The notes below the pieces were generated by a model that had not been told where the DNA came from, made no database searches, and saw nothing but the letters and a program-made list of their open reading frames with translations. A stretch of 17,426 nt of DNA from contig CAZGYE010000094.1 of NCBI GenBank assembly GCA_964530165.1, positions 1 through 17,426 on the forward strand, read 5' to 3'. Made by a program: the position numbers and the translations under genes. Shown one piece after another: positions 7,572 through 14,456 of the stretch (positions are counted from its first letter, which is position 1; every line of letters begins with the position of its first letter). This DNA comes from CAZGYE01 sp964530165. Lineage in GTDB: Bacteria; Planctomycetota; Planctomycetia; Planctomycetales; Planctomycetaceae.

Positions 7572-8224
7572 AACTCAAGAAGTACGTGTTCCTTTTCGGA
7601 TTACCGCTGCTTGTGCTTGGGGGCGCCGGCGCGGCGGCGGTCGGCCGCTACGTCTATTTGCTGCAAGGCCAGGCACCGACAAGGGAACGACTGTTGCGCA
7701 CCGCGACGGGGGGCAAGCCGTATTATTCCCCGATCCAATACCGGGCCAAAGACGCACGGCCTGCAATCACGGGTCCGCAGTTTGCCGCCGCCGAAGACGT
7801 TCATCTGGCCGGCGGCACCAAGGGGATCGCCGTTTCCATCAACGGCGACAACCGGTTTTACCCGTTGTTCGTTTTGCAATATCACCAAATCGTCAACGAC
7901 ACCTGCGGCAACAAACCGGTGGTTTGCAGCTACTGATCGAGCGAGCAAACGCTCATGGTTCATGAGCGACGCATCAAAGAGACGGGCAAAGTCGTCGAAT
8001 TGAAGGTTTCCGGGCAGGTTCGGCTGGGAAATCTGATCATGGTTGACACCGAAACCGGGTCCACTTGGTTGCAAGAGACCGGCAAATCGCTTACTGGTGA
8101 GCGAAAAGGTCAGTGTCTGACCGAGTTGAAGCCTGAAGAATGGGAAGCACGCGTCCGATGGGACCAATGGAAGCAAGAACATCCTGACGGCAAAGTGCTT
8201 TTCTGCGAGCATTGCACCCAATGA
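7568..8224 (+). CDS. DUF3179-family selenoprotein with in-frame UGA (Sec123)
   Basis: Annotated as one 218-residue protein read through the UGA at 7934-7936. A membrane anchor (about residues 6-31) precedes the DUF3179 core GIAVSINGDNRFYPLFVLQYHQIVND (86-111). The family usually continues into a YCxLC motif; here the frame reads C120-S-Y-UGA, placing the stop on the first motif cysteine and making a possible Cys-x-x-Sec pair. The second motif cysteine is E126. After the UGA the frame stays open for 95 codons with DUF3179-like sequence (LGNLIMVDTETGSTWLQETGKSLTG, then EHPDGKVLFCEHC). A SECIS-like hairpin follows at 7950-7968. GAGGAG (7552-7557) supports the ATG at 7568, and the gene overlaps both neighbours by ATGA. 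Function is unknown; a redox or metal-binding role outside the membrane is inferred. The alternative is a Cys-to-stop nonsense mutation or sequence error. Confidence 0.8.
7934..7936 (+). other. UGA recoded as selenocysteine (proposed)
   Basis: This TGA is in frame with both the ATG at 7568 and the downstream DUF3179 half. It replaces a conserved cysteine codon (TGC or TGT to TGA, one base), the usual relation between Sec and Cys homologues. No frame change is needed to join the two halves. Without recoding, the product would be a 122-residue fragment lacking its presumed active-site motif. Confidence 0.75.
7950..7968 (+). promoter_or_regulatory. SECIS-like stem-loop
   Basis: CGCTCATG (7950-7957) pairs perfectly with CATGAGCG (7961-7968), closing a three-base GTT loop. 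Opening the top G-C pair gives a GGTTC loop, close to the GGUC loop of the E. coli fdhF SECIS. Counting the U of UGA as 1, the loop G and U fall at 25 and 26, against 23 and 24 in fdhF. The stem starts 13 bases after the UGA, against 11 in fdhF. A competing, weaker pairing is GAGCG (7940-7944) with CGCTC (7950-7954). Confidence 0.7.
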
Positions 8225-9672
8225 GCATTCAATGTCCACCGCCGCTTGCCGAGTTTGCCGAGTTTGTTGAGGCAACCGATCAGCACGCGTCTTTTCACTT
8301 ACCGCTCTTGCACAGGGCCGTTCGGATTTTCGAGGGCGAGGGAACCGCCTCGGCGGAGCAACGCCGAACGCTTGCGGACAGGCTCGAGCGCTGGCGCTAC
8401 CAGATGCTCAGCCACAGCTCTGGGCGACTAACACCCAGGGAGCAGGACCTGGCCGACGTGCTGGACTTAGCGGCCAACGAGCTTGCCGGCCGGCCGGCCC
8501 GAGCGCCGCGCGGCCCGCGAGCAGGACTGCACTCCGTGCCGGACCGGGACATGCCGCACTCCCCAGCCGGCGGTCTCGACCTGGAAGAACTCGAAGCGTG
8601 TCTGAATTCCAACGTCGGCCTGGACGAACTGGCTCAGCGGGCCAAGCTGCTGACACGGCAGCACTTCAGCAGCACGAAGAGTCGAGTGCGGAATGCAGAG
8701 TGCGGAGTGCGGAATGCGGAGTGCGGAACTCCGAACTCCGAACTCCACATTCCGAATTCTCAAATGTGGCGGATGCTGCTCTATACGCCGCTGTACCTGT
8801 CGAACTATTGCATCAATCACTGCCTGTATTGCGCGTTTCGTCATCCGAACGACATCCTGCGTGAGCATCTTGAGGGGAATGAAGCCCTCCAACAGGCTGA
8901 GATTCTTTGGCAGCGCGGTATGCGGCATGTTTTGTTGGTGGCGGGAGACTTTCCCAAGCTGACGTCGACCGATTACTTCGCCGAAATCATCCGCCGGCTG
9001 AGGGACCGGGGATTCAGCGTGGCCGTTGAAATCGCCCCGCAATCCACCACTTCGTACGCCGAGCTGGTTCGGGCGGGCGCGGGCGGCGTGACTTTGTACC
9101 AGGAAACGTACAACGAGCAGCTCTACGCGCGCTACCATCCGCGGGGAAGTAAAGTGTGGTGGGATTGGCGGCTGGAAGCGCCCGAGCGGGCTGCGGAAGC
9201 GGGAATGTCGCGGTTGGGTCTCGGCGTGCTGTTGGGACTGAGCGAGCCGAGGCAAGACGTTCTCGCGATGATCCGGCACGGACGATACCTGCAGGCTCGA
9301 TTCCCCGACGTCGCCTTGGCGTTCAGTCTCCCACGAATTCACGAGGCGCCGGACGGATTCGAGCCGTCTTATCCCGTTGACGACGAGACGTTCGTCCGGC
9401 TGTACTGCGTGCTGCGGCTGGCGTTTCCGGAAGCGCACCTGCTGCTCTCCACCCGGGAGTGTGCCGTGTTGCGCGAACGGCTGGCGAAGATTTGCATCAC
9501 CCAAATGAGCGCCGGCAGCTCTACGGCTCCGGGCGGCTACGACAAGGACCTGACCGAACAAAGCCGTCGCCAGCAATTTCCATTAGCCGATCACCGCAGC
9601 CCGGCGGAAGTGGCGCAATCGCTGAGCGATCTGGGGTTCGAGGTCTGTTTCGTGCATGACGTGGAGAGTTGA
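8221..9672 (+). CDS. ThiH/HydG-like radical SAM protein with N-terminal extension and repeat-encoded insert
   Basis: A 483-residue radical SAM enzyme. The 4Fe-4S motif is C197-x3-C201-x2-C204 in YLSNYCINHCLYCAFRHPN. VTLYQETYNEQLYARYHPRG and AGSSTAPGGY (~430-440) match ThiH (2-iminoacetate synthase, from tyrosine, for the thiamine thiazole) and HydG. ThiH is about 375 residues; the excess here is an unusual N-terminal region of ~115 residues, helical and charged, before the ThiH-like helix LDELAQRAKLLTRQHF. Residues ~155-180 are encoded by the short repeat array at 8684-8760, inserted where relatives run straight from that helix into the first core strand. I start at the ATG at 8221, which overlaps the DUF3179 stop as ATGA; a TTG at 8212 would add three residues. 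No thiamine genes are adjacent, so the product is uncertain. It is possibly an iminoacetate synthase or an unknown tyrosine-using enzyme. Confidence 0.88.
   Translation: MSIQCPPPLAEFAEFVEATDQHASFHLPLLHRAVRIFEGEGTASAEQRRTLADRLERWRYQMLSHSSGRLTPREQDLADVLDLAANELAGRPARAPRGPRAGLHSVPDRDMPHSPAGGLDLEELEACLNSNVGLDELAQRAKLLTRQHFSSTKSRVRNAECGVRNAECGTPNSELHIPNSQMWRMLLYTPLYLSNYCINHCLYCAFRHPNDILREHLEGNEALQQAEILWQRGMRHVLLVAGDFPKLTSTDYFAEIIRRLRDRGFSVAVEIAPQSTTSYAELVRAGAGGVTLYQETYNEQLYARYHPRGSKVWWDWRLEAPERAAEAGMSRLGLGVLLGLSEPRQDVLAMIRHGRYLQARFPDVALAFSLPRIHEAPDGFEPSYPVDDETFVRLYCVLRLAFPEAHLLLSTRECAVLRERLAKICITQMSAGSSTAPGGYDKDLTEQSRRQQFPLADHRSPAEVAQSLSDLGFEVCFVHDVES
8684..8760. repeat. Self-complementary GGAATGCGGAGTGCGG array inside the radical SAM gene
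   Basis: Units GAGTGCGGAATGC and GAGTGCGGA repeat in the left half and ACTCCGA and CATTCCG in the right half. The segments 8711-8727 and 8737-8753 pair at 15 of 17 positions around a 9-base loop. The array is in frame and contributes about 26 residues (VRNAECGVRNAECGTP followed by NSELHIPNS). Nothing in radical SAM enzymes corresponds to this segment, so it is a recent insertion tolerated between the N-terminal helix and the core barrel. Confidence 0.88.
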
Positions 9673-9675
9673 AAG

Positions 9676-10902
9676 TCAAGTTCGGAATTCGGAATTCGCT
9701 CTATCACTCTGCACTCTGCATTCCGCATTCCGCATTCTGCATTCCGCACTCCGCACTCCACTGACCTTGAACTGCAGTGCTCGCAAGGTTTCTGCCAGAG
9801 GAGCTTCGTAGGGCGTGAGCGTGATCTCGGTGTTGGGGAACTCGCGACGGCGCGGGTATTTCTTTCGCAGTCCGTCGAAGTAAGCTCCCCGCTGCTCGTC
9901 AGCCAGCTCAAAGGATCTGCGCAACAGAGCGTCGTCGCGCTGGATGTCGTAGATCGGACGCACGGCTTCCAGTAAAATTTGTGTCTGGCTCACTCCTGCG
10001 GTGGAAAGTGTGACGGCCGGAGTTTCTGCAACCGGCATGCACTCGGCTGGGTCCCAGTCCGGCTCAACACCCAGGAAATCGCACACCGCCTGGTAGATCA
10101 TCCGCGTCCCTCGCACTTTTCCGTCGTAGGAATAGCCGGCGACGTGCGGCGTCCCGATGTCGGTTTTCTTCAGCAGATCGAGCGAGATCGACGGCTCACC
10201 TTCCCAGACGTCAAGGATCGCACCGGCGAGAGCACCGCTCTTGAGGGCGCGCAGCAGGGCGGAATTGTCCACGACGGCTCCGCGCGACGTGTTGATCAGC
10301 ATGCTTGTGCGATTCATTTGCCGCAGGAAATGGTCATTCACCAGGTGAAAAGTCCTGTCGGCGCCCTCCCGCGTGAGTGGGACGTGCAGTGTCAGAAAAT
10401 CTGCCTCGAACAGGGCCTCGATGGGCACGTATTTCGGGTCGTCGGTGAATCGCCGCAGTGGCGGGTCGTTGAGCAGAACCTTCATGCCCAGTCCCCGCGC
10501 GTTGCGGGCGACGCGGCCGCCCACGTGACCGACGCCCACCACGCCGACGGTCTTTCCCGACAGGTCGAACCCCTTTCGATCGGCCGTCACCAACAGGGCG
10601 GCCGTGACGTATTGGGCGACCGATTCCGCATTCGATCCCGGCGCGCTGGCATAGTGGATGCCTCTCTCGGCGAGGTGATCCAGGTGCAAGTGGTCGGTGC
10701 CGATGGTCGCGGTGGCAACGAACCGGATCGGGCTGGCTCCCAGCAGCTCGGCATTGACCTTCGTGATGGAACGAACCAGAAGCACATCGACGTCCCGCAG
10801 CTTCTCGGCATCCATCTCCCTGCCCGAACAGGTGACGACTTCGCCCAGGCTGCTGAAAGCCTCGCGCACCAGAGGGATGTTCTCATCAGCCAGGATTCTC
10901 AC
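9676..10902 (-). CDS. pdxB: Erythronate-4-phosphate dehydrogenase (PdxB-like)
   Basis: Oxidises 4-phosphoerythronate in the DXP-dependent pathway to pyridoxal phosphate; a D-2-hydroxyacid dehydrogenase. The N-terminus MRILADENIPLVREAF is typical of PdxB. The NAD fold carries GVVGVGHVGGRV (120-131). The catalytic triad is R207 (INTSRGAVVD), E236 (DVWEGEP) and H253 (TPHVAGYS), within one residue of my recollection of the E. coli enzyme (208, 237, 254). A PdxB-type C-terminal dimerisation region follows to about residue 380. The last ~28 residues (GVRSAECRMRNAECRV onward) come from the repeat at 9680-9760 and are not part of the family. The start is GTG at 10902 with AAAAGG upstream. The gene converges on the radical SAM gene with a 3-bp gap and diverges from the homocysteine methyltransferase gene. 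Confidence 0.92.
   Translation of the reverse strand: MRILADENIPLVREAFSSLGEVVTCSGREMDAEKLRDVDVLLVRSITKVNAELLGASPIRFVATATIGTDHLHLDHLAERGIHYASAPGSNAESVAQYVTAALLVTADRKGFDLSGKTVGVVGVGHVGGRVARNARGLGMKVLLNDPPLRRFTDDPKYVPIEALFEADFLTLHVPLTREGADRTFHLVNDHFLRQMNRTSMLINTSRGAVVDNSALLRALKSGALAGAILDVWEGEPSISLDLLKKTDIGTPHVAGYSYDGKVRGTRMIYQAVCDFLGVEPDWDPAECMPVAETPAVTLSTAGVSQTQILLEAVRPIYDIQRDDALLRRSFELADEQRGAYFDGLRKKYPRRREFPNTEITLTPYEAPLAETLRALQFKVSGVRSAECRMRNAECRVQSDRANSEFRT
9680..9760. repeat. Short GGAATGC/GGAATTC repeat array at the pdxB 3' end
   Basis: Plus-strand units TTCGGAATTCGGAATTCG are followed by repeated CATTCCG, CACTCTG and CACTCCG units. GGAATTCGGAAT can pair with ATTCCGCATTCC at 11 of 12 positions, so either strand can fold. 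It encodes the last ~28 residues of PdxB. It lies just past the stop of the convergent radical SAM gene, so it could also act as a bidirectional transcription barrier; that role is inferred. Confidence 0.85.
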
Positions 10903-11009
10903 GTTGGCCTTTTCTGGTTATCATACGGAAACGGTCGACTGTGCGGTAGGTCGGTCGAAGGGTGCAGGTCCGCCGCGGCGGGCAGGTTCCAGACGGAATT
11001 GAAAGTCGC
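10903..11009. other. Divergent intergenic region between pdxB and the homocysteine methyltransferase gene
   Basis: These 107 bases must hold the promoters for both divergent genes. I see no clear -35/-10 pair, and no SAM or cobalamin riboswitch fits in this length. AAAAGG on the minus strand just before the GTG at 10902 is the pdxB ribosome site. Confidence 0.4.
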
Positions 11010-11882
11010 ATGCATCAGGTGATCGAACAACTGCTGGGCGACGGGCCCGTTCTGACCGACGGGGCGTGGGGTACGGAGTTGCAGACGCGTGGACTCTCCA
11101 GCGGTGAGTGTCCCGACGGGTGGAACCTCACCCATCCACAGCAAGTGGAGCAGGTAGCCCGTGCGTATGTCGACGTCGGCAGCCGGATCACTTTGACCAA
11201 CACCTTTCGAGCGAACCGCCTGTCGTTGGCCAATTGTGAGCTGGCCGAGAGGATCGAAGAGATCAACCGCATCGGCGTCGAGATCTCGCGTCGCGCGGTC
11301 GGCGACCGAGCTTGCGTGTTTGGCTCGATCGGTCCGAGCGGGAAGATGTTGCTCTCCGGCGACGTGAGCGAGGATGAGTTGCTCTCCGCGTTTGGCGAGC
11401 AGGCCCGTTTGTTGGCCCGTGCCGGCGTCGATGGATTGGTGATCGAAACCATGTCGGACCTGGCCGAAGCGAAGTCGGCGCTCGAGGCCGCCAAGAGCAC
11501 CGGGCTTCCTGTGGTCGTCTGCATGGTCTTTGACTCGGGCGAAGCGCAAGATCGCACCATGATGGGCTCCACTCCCGAGCAGGTTGCCGGCGAGCTGGCG
11601 GCCGGTGGTGCCGACGTCGTCGGCGCCAATTGCGGGCAAGGCATCGAAGGATACGCGGCGATTTGCCGCAGGCTTTCCGCCGCCACCGACCTGCCGATTT
11701 GGATCAAACCCAATGCCGGCACGCCGGAGATGGTCGACGGCCAAATCGTCTACCGGACGACGCCCGAAGACTTCGGCCGGCATGCGTCCGCGGTTCTCGA
11801 CGCGGGGGCAAGCTTCTTGGGCGGCTGCTGCGGCGCCGGGCCGGAGTTCATTAAAGCGCTCAAAGCGGGGATCTCGCCATGA
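11010..11882 (+). CDS. Homocysteine S-methyltransferase family protein
   Basis: A 290-residue zinc enzyme of the MetH N-terminal/BHMT/MmuM type, which moves a methyl group onto homocysteine to make methionine. It begins with the family motif VLTDGAWGTELQTRG, followed by DVGSRITLTNTFRANRLSL. The zinc ligands are C208 in GANCG and C273-C274 in GGCCG, so the site is complete. It is a single domain without cobalamin, folate or activation modules of MetH. I use the ATG at 11010 (MHQVIEQLLG); an upstream in-frame start at 10962 lacks family similarity. The TGA overlaps the ATG of the next UroD-family gene (ATGA, 11879-11882). The methyl donor is not evident; the coupled gene suggests a methylcorrinoid or methylated substrate. 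Confidence 0.9.
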   Translation: MHQVIEQLLGDGPVLTDGAWGTELQTRGLSSGECPDGWNLTHPQQVEQVARAYVDVGSRITLTNTFRANRLSLANCELAERIEEINRIGVEISRRAVGDRACVFGSIGPSGKMLLSGDVSEDELLSAFGEQARLLARAGVDGLVIETMSDLAEAKSALEAAKSTGLPVVVCMVFDSGEAQDRTMMGSTPEQVAGELAAGGADVVGANCGQGIEGYAAICRRLSAATDLPIWIKPNAGTPEMVDGQIVYRTTPEDFGRHASAVLDAGASFLGGCCGAGPEFIKALKAGISP

Positions 11883-13081
11883 ACTCCCGCGAGAGAATCC
11901 TGCGGGCGATCCACCACGAAGAGCCCGACCGGCTTCCAATCGACTTGGGCGGCACCCGCCAGTCGGGAATCGCCGCGTCGACGTATCACAAGCTGAAGGA
12001 GCATTTGGGCTTCGCTTCCCCGACCCGCGTTTTCGACCTTTACCAGATGTTGGCGGAGGTCCAGCGGCCGATCATGGAACGATTCGGCGCCGACGTGGTC
12101 GGCCTGTACCGGCCGAAGGTGGTCTTCGGAATCCGCAACGACCGCTGGAAACCGTGGCGGCTGTTCGACGGAACGCCGGTCGAAGTCCCCGAAGGGTTTC
12201 ATCCGGTCACTGAGGAAAACGGCGATTTGGTCCTGATGGGCGACGGAACTCCGATTGCCCGCATGCCGAAAGACGGTTTCTACTTCGATCGTCTGGAGAA
12301 ATTTCCCGGAGCGGCCCACGTCGACGTGGAAACGATTCAATCGCCGCTGCTCTCCGACGAAGAGTGTGATCACTACCACGCGCAGGCCGAGGCACTGTAT
12401 CAGAATACCGATTTTGCCGTCGTCGCTCCCTTGGGACCGCCGTATGAGCTGTTCTATGGGTTGGGCACGGGCGACTTCGAAGCCTGGATGGTCACATTGG
12501 CAACCGAACCGGATTACGTCGAGGCCCTGTACGAGAAGCTGGTTTCGGTGTGGCTGGAAAACCTCAAGCGTTTCGTTCAAGCCGTCGGCGACCGGGTGCA
12601 AATCCTGCAAATTTCCGACGACTTTGGAACACAGCAGTCTCCCTTCGTTTCGGTCAAGATGTTCCGTGAACGGATCATGCCTTTTTACAAACGTGGTCTG
12701 GATTGGGTCCACGCAAACAGCAGCATGAAGGTCTTTCTGCATTCCGACGGAGCTTTGTTTCCCCTGATTGAGTCGTTGATCGAGATGGGAGTCGACATCC
12801 TCAACCCGGTTCAAACCAGCGCGAACGGCATGGATCCGGCTCGGCTCAAAGCAGAGTTCGGCGATCGACTGGTGTTCTGGGGCGCGTCTTTAGACTGTCA
12901 GCAGACGCTTCCGTTCGGCACGCCCGACGAGGTTGCCCGCGAGGTGCAAGAGCATGTCCGCATCTTCGCCCCCGGCGGCGGATATGTGTTCGCACCGGTC
13001 CATAACATTCAGGCGGGCGTTCCGCCGGAGAACGTGACCGCTATGGTCGACGCGGCGCGCACCGTCCGCTGGAATTCGTAA
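11879..13081 (+). CDS. UroD-family protein A (HSDG type)
   Basis: A 400-residue protein with the uroporphyrinogen decarboxylase fold, in the branch that includes corrinoid methyltransferases rather than HemE. The N-terminus MNSRERILRAIHHEEPDRLPID is typical. The barrel carries VFLHSDGALFPLIESLIEMGVDILNPVQ, with H288-S-D-G where MtaA/MtbA enzymes have H-x-C. It ends with IFAPGGGYVFAPVHNIQAGVPPENV, the usual last-strand motif. It lacks the HxC zinc motif, so a CoM-type methyltransferase is unlikely. A methyltransferase I acting on a methylated substrate (as in O-demethylase systems of acetogens) is possible but inferred. It is translationally coupled to the homocysteine methyltransferase by ATGA overlap and converges on the Rrf2 gene. 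Confidence 0.88.
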   Translation: MNSRERILRAIHHEEPDRLPIDLGGTRQSGIAASTYHKLKEHLGFASPTRVFDLYQMLAEVQRPIMERFGADVVGLYRPKVVFGIRNDRWKPWRLFDGTPVEVPEGFHPVTEENGDLVLMGDGTPIARMPKDGFYFDRLEKFPGAAHVDVETIQSPLLSDEECDHYHAQAEALYQNTDFAVVAPLGPPYELFYGLGTGDFEAWMVTLATEPDYVEALYEKLVSVWLENLKRFVQAVGDRVQILQISDDFGTQQSPFVSVKMFRERIMPFYKRGLDWVHANSSMKVFLHSDGALFPLIESLIEMGVDILNPVQTSANGMDPARLKAEFGDRLVFWGASLDCQQTLPFGTPDEVAREVQEHVRIFAPGGGYVFAPVHNIQAGVPPENVTAMVDAARTVRWNS

Positions 13082-13106
13082 CGGATGGGCAAGCTGCGAG
13101 GGTCGT

Positions 13107-13568
13107 TTATGCGGTCTCGCTTTTGGGGAGGATTACGCTGAGGTCCTCGGCCAACTCAGCGATGCTAAGCTGTTCCAGAGATTCGAGGAACGCTTCTTCA
13201 ACCCGCCTCAGCTTGCGCTGAATGGCGCAGAAGCCCAGAACCGGACAATCACTTTCCAAGGACAAGCTGCATTGCTCCAGGGCGACCCCTTCCAACAGCT
13301 CGATCAGGTCCCGCATCGTGATCTCTTCGGCGGGTCTGGCCAGCGAATACCCGCCGGAAACGCCGCGATGACTCCGCAGGATCCCCCCGCGAGCCAGGCG
13401 CTGGATCACGTTGGACAGATACGTCTGGGAAATGGTCGCCCAAACCGATTGCAGCCAACTGGACAACTCGGGCAACGTGGTCAGCGCCCCAGCCGGTTTT
13501 TTCGCCATGTAGCACAGGGCGTGGACCGCGTAACCAAATCGCTGAGAAGAGAACTGTCCGACGGCCAT
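13107..13568 (-). CDS. Rrf2-family transcriptional regulator with three cluster cysteines
   Basis: A 153-residue winged-helix repressor. The recognition helix region is TYLSNVIQRLARGGILRS (49-66) and the wing is RGVSGGYSLARPAEEIT, the hallmark of Rrf2. C100-x7-C108-x5-C114 could bind an Fe-S cluster as in IscR, NsrR or RsrR; the spacing differs from IscR. It therefore probably senses iron, oxygen, NO or redox state. It is divergent from the DUF1638-UroD operon and convergent with UroD A, so it likely controls one or both. Its own promoter overlaps a short palindrome, suggesting autoregulation. The start is the ATG at 13568; no clear ribosome site precedes it. Confidence 0.9.
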   Translation of the reverse strand: MAVGQFSSQRFGYAVHALCYMAKKPAGALTTLPELSSWLQSVWATISQTYLSNVIQRLARGGILRSHRGVSGGYSLARPAEEITMRDLIELLEGVALEQCSLSLESDCPVLGFCAIQRKLRRVEEAFLESLEQLSIAELAEDLSVILPKSETA

Positions 13569-13639
13569 TAGTAAGAACTCAAGAGTGGCAAGACGGTTGC
13601 GGCGAATACACGAGAACTGTATAAAGAACGTCCCTTTGA

Positions 13640-13672
13640 GATACTTTATCCTGGATGTCGTGATTCTGTCAA
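13640..13672 (-). promoter_or_regulatory. Promoter of the Rrf2 gene with overlapping palindrome
   Basis: On the minus strand TTGACA (13667-13672) is followed after 16 bases by GATAAA (13645-13650). The -10 region lies inside the palindrome GATA-CTT-TATC (13640-13650). A wider inverted pair ATAAAG (13621-13626) and CTTTAT (13644-13649) also spans this spot. This is a plausible operator for the regulator itself and for the divergent DUF1638 operon. The boxes are real; their use as an operator is inferred. Confidence 0.45.
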
Positions 13673-13709
13673 CACTTGGCGCTGCTGACTCAACAAACGT
13701 GGACGACTT

Positions 13710-14456
13710 GTGCGTCTGAAGCTTATCAGTTGTGAAGTCTTCTATCGAGAGATGTGTGCCGCCGTCGCCGGTTCACCCAACCGGGTGGATGTTGAGTTCC
13801 TGCCCAAAGGACTGCACGACATCGGCGCCGCTAGAATGCGCGACCGCCTCGCCGAGGTGCTCGACCGGGTCGACGAATCCAAGTATGACGCCATACTTCT
13901 CGGCTACGGCCTGTGCAACAACGGGCTGGTCGGGCTGACGGCGCGGTCGATCCCCCTGGTCGTTCCCCGGGCGCACGATTGCATCACTTTGTTCCTCGGC
14001 AGCAAGGAACGGTATCTCGACTACTTCAACCAGCACTCGGGCGTCTACTTCAGGACCACCGGATGGATCGAACGCTCAGACCGCGGGGAGCTTCGCCAGC
14101 TCTCGATCCAGCACGACAGCGGGATGGACATGACCTACGAGGAGATGGTGGCCAAGTACGGCGAGGACAACGCAAAGTTCCTTTACGAACAGTTGGGCGA
14201 CCGCACTCGAAACTACAGTCGGTTGACCTTCATCGAGATGGGGATCGAGCCGGACGACAGTTTCGAGAAGCGCAGCCGAGACGAAGCCGCCGAACGAAAC
14301 TGGACGTTTGAAACAGTCAAGGGCGACCTCTCGCTGATCCAGCGGCTGGTGGACGGGCAGTGGGACGATCGGGAATTCTTTGTGGTTCCGCCCGGCGGTC
14401 GACTCGTGGCCGCCTATGACGACGCGATTCTCGCGGCTGAGGAGGTTCCGCCGTGA
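13710..14456 (+). CDS. DUF1638 family protein
   Basis: A 248-residue cytoplasmic protein beginning MRLKLISCEVFYREMC, the usual DUF1638 start, from a GTG at 13710. Conserved cysteines and histidine appear in LISCEV (C8), ILLGYGLCNNGLVGL (C69) and PRAHDCITLFLGS (H89, D90, C91), which could bind a metal or cofactor. The family has no established reaction; I recall it being found next to corrinoid-dependent methyltransferases, which fits here. It is divergent from the Rrf2 gene, and its TGA overlaps the GTG start of UroD B (GTGA, 14453-14456), so the two are translationally coupled. Confidence 0.9.
   Translation: MRLKLISCEVFYREMCAAVAGSPNRVDVEFLPKGLHDIGAARMRDRLAEVLDRVDESKYDAILLGYGLCNNGLVGLTARSIPLVVPRAHDCITLFLGSKERYLDYFNQHSGVYFRTTGWIERSDRGELRQLSIQHDSGMDMTYEEMVAKYGEDNAKFLYEQLGDRTRNYSRLTFIEMGIEPDDSFEKRSRDEAAERNWTFETVKGDLSLIQRLVDGQWDDREFFVVPPGGRLVAAYDDAILAAEEVPP
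14439..14445 (+). promoter_or_regulatory. Strong ribosome site deciding the GTG start of UroD B
   Basis: GAGGAGG ends 7 bases before the GTG at 14453. It lies inside the end of the DUF1638 gene and supports the GTGA overlap start over any later ATG. Confidence 0.8.

Noticed and set aside
7568..7936. Frameshift as the cause of the split DUF3179 gene
   Set aside because: Both halves are in the same frame, so only a single codon, TGA, interrupts the gene. A nonsense mutation remains possible but a frameshift is not needed.
7955..8224. Separate 89-codon gene starting at the ATG within the SECIS-like hairpin
   Set aside because: The sequence continues the DUF3179 domain in the same frame, no ribosome site precedes this ATG, and the ATG is buried in the stem.
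8684..9760. The arrays at 8684-8760 and 9680-9760 as CRISPR
   Set aside because: Units are 7-18 bases without unique spacers of constant length, and no cas gene is present.
10903..11009. SAM or cobalamin riboswitch before the homocysteine methyltransferase gene
   Set aside because: The 107-base region is too short for a cobalamin riboswitch, and I could find no matching conserved core of either class.
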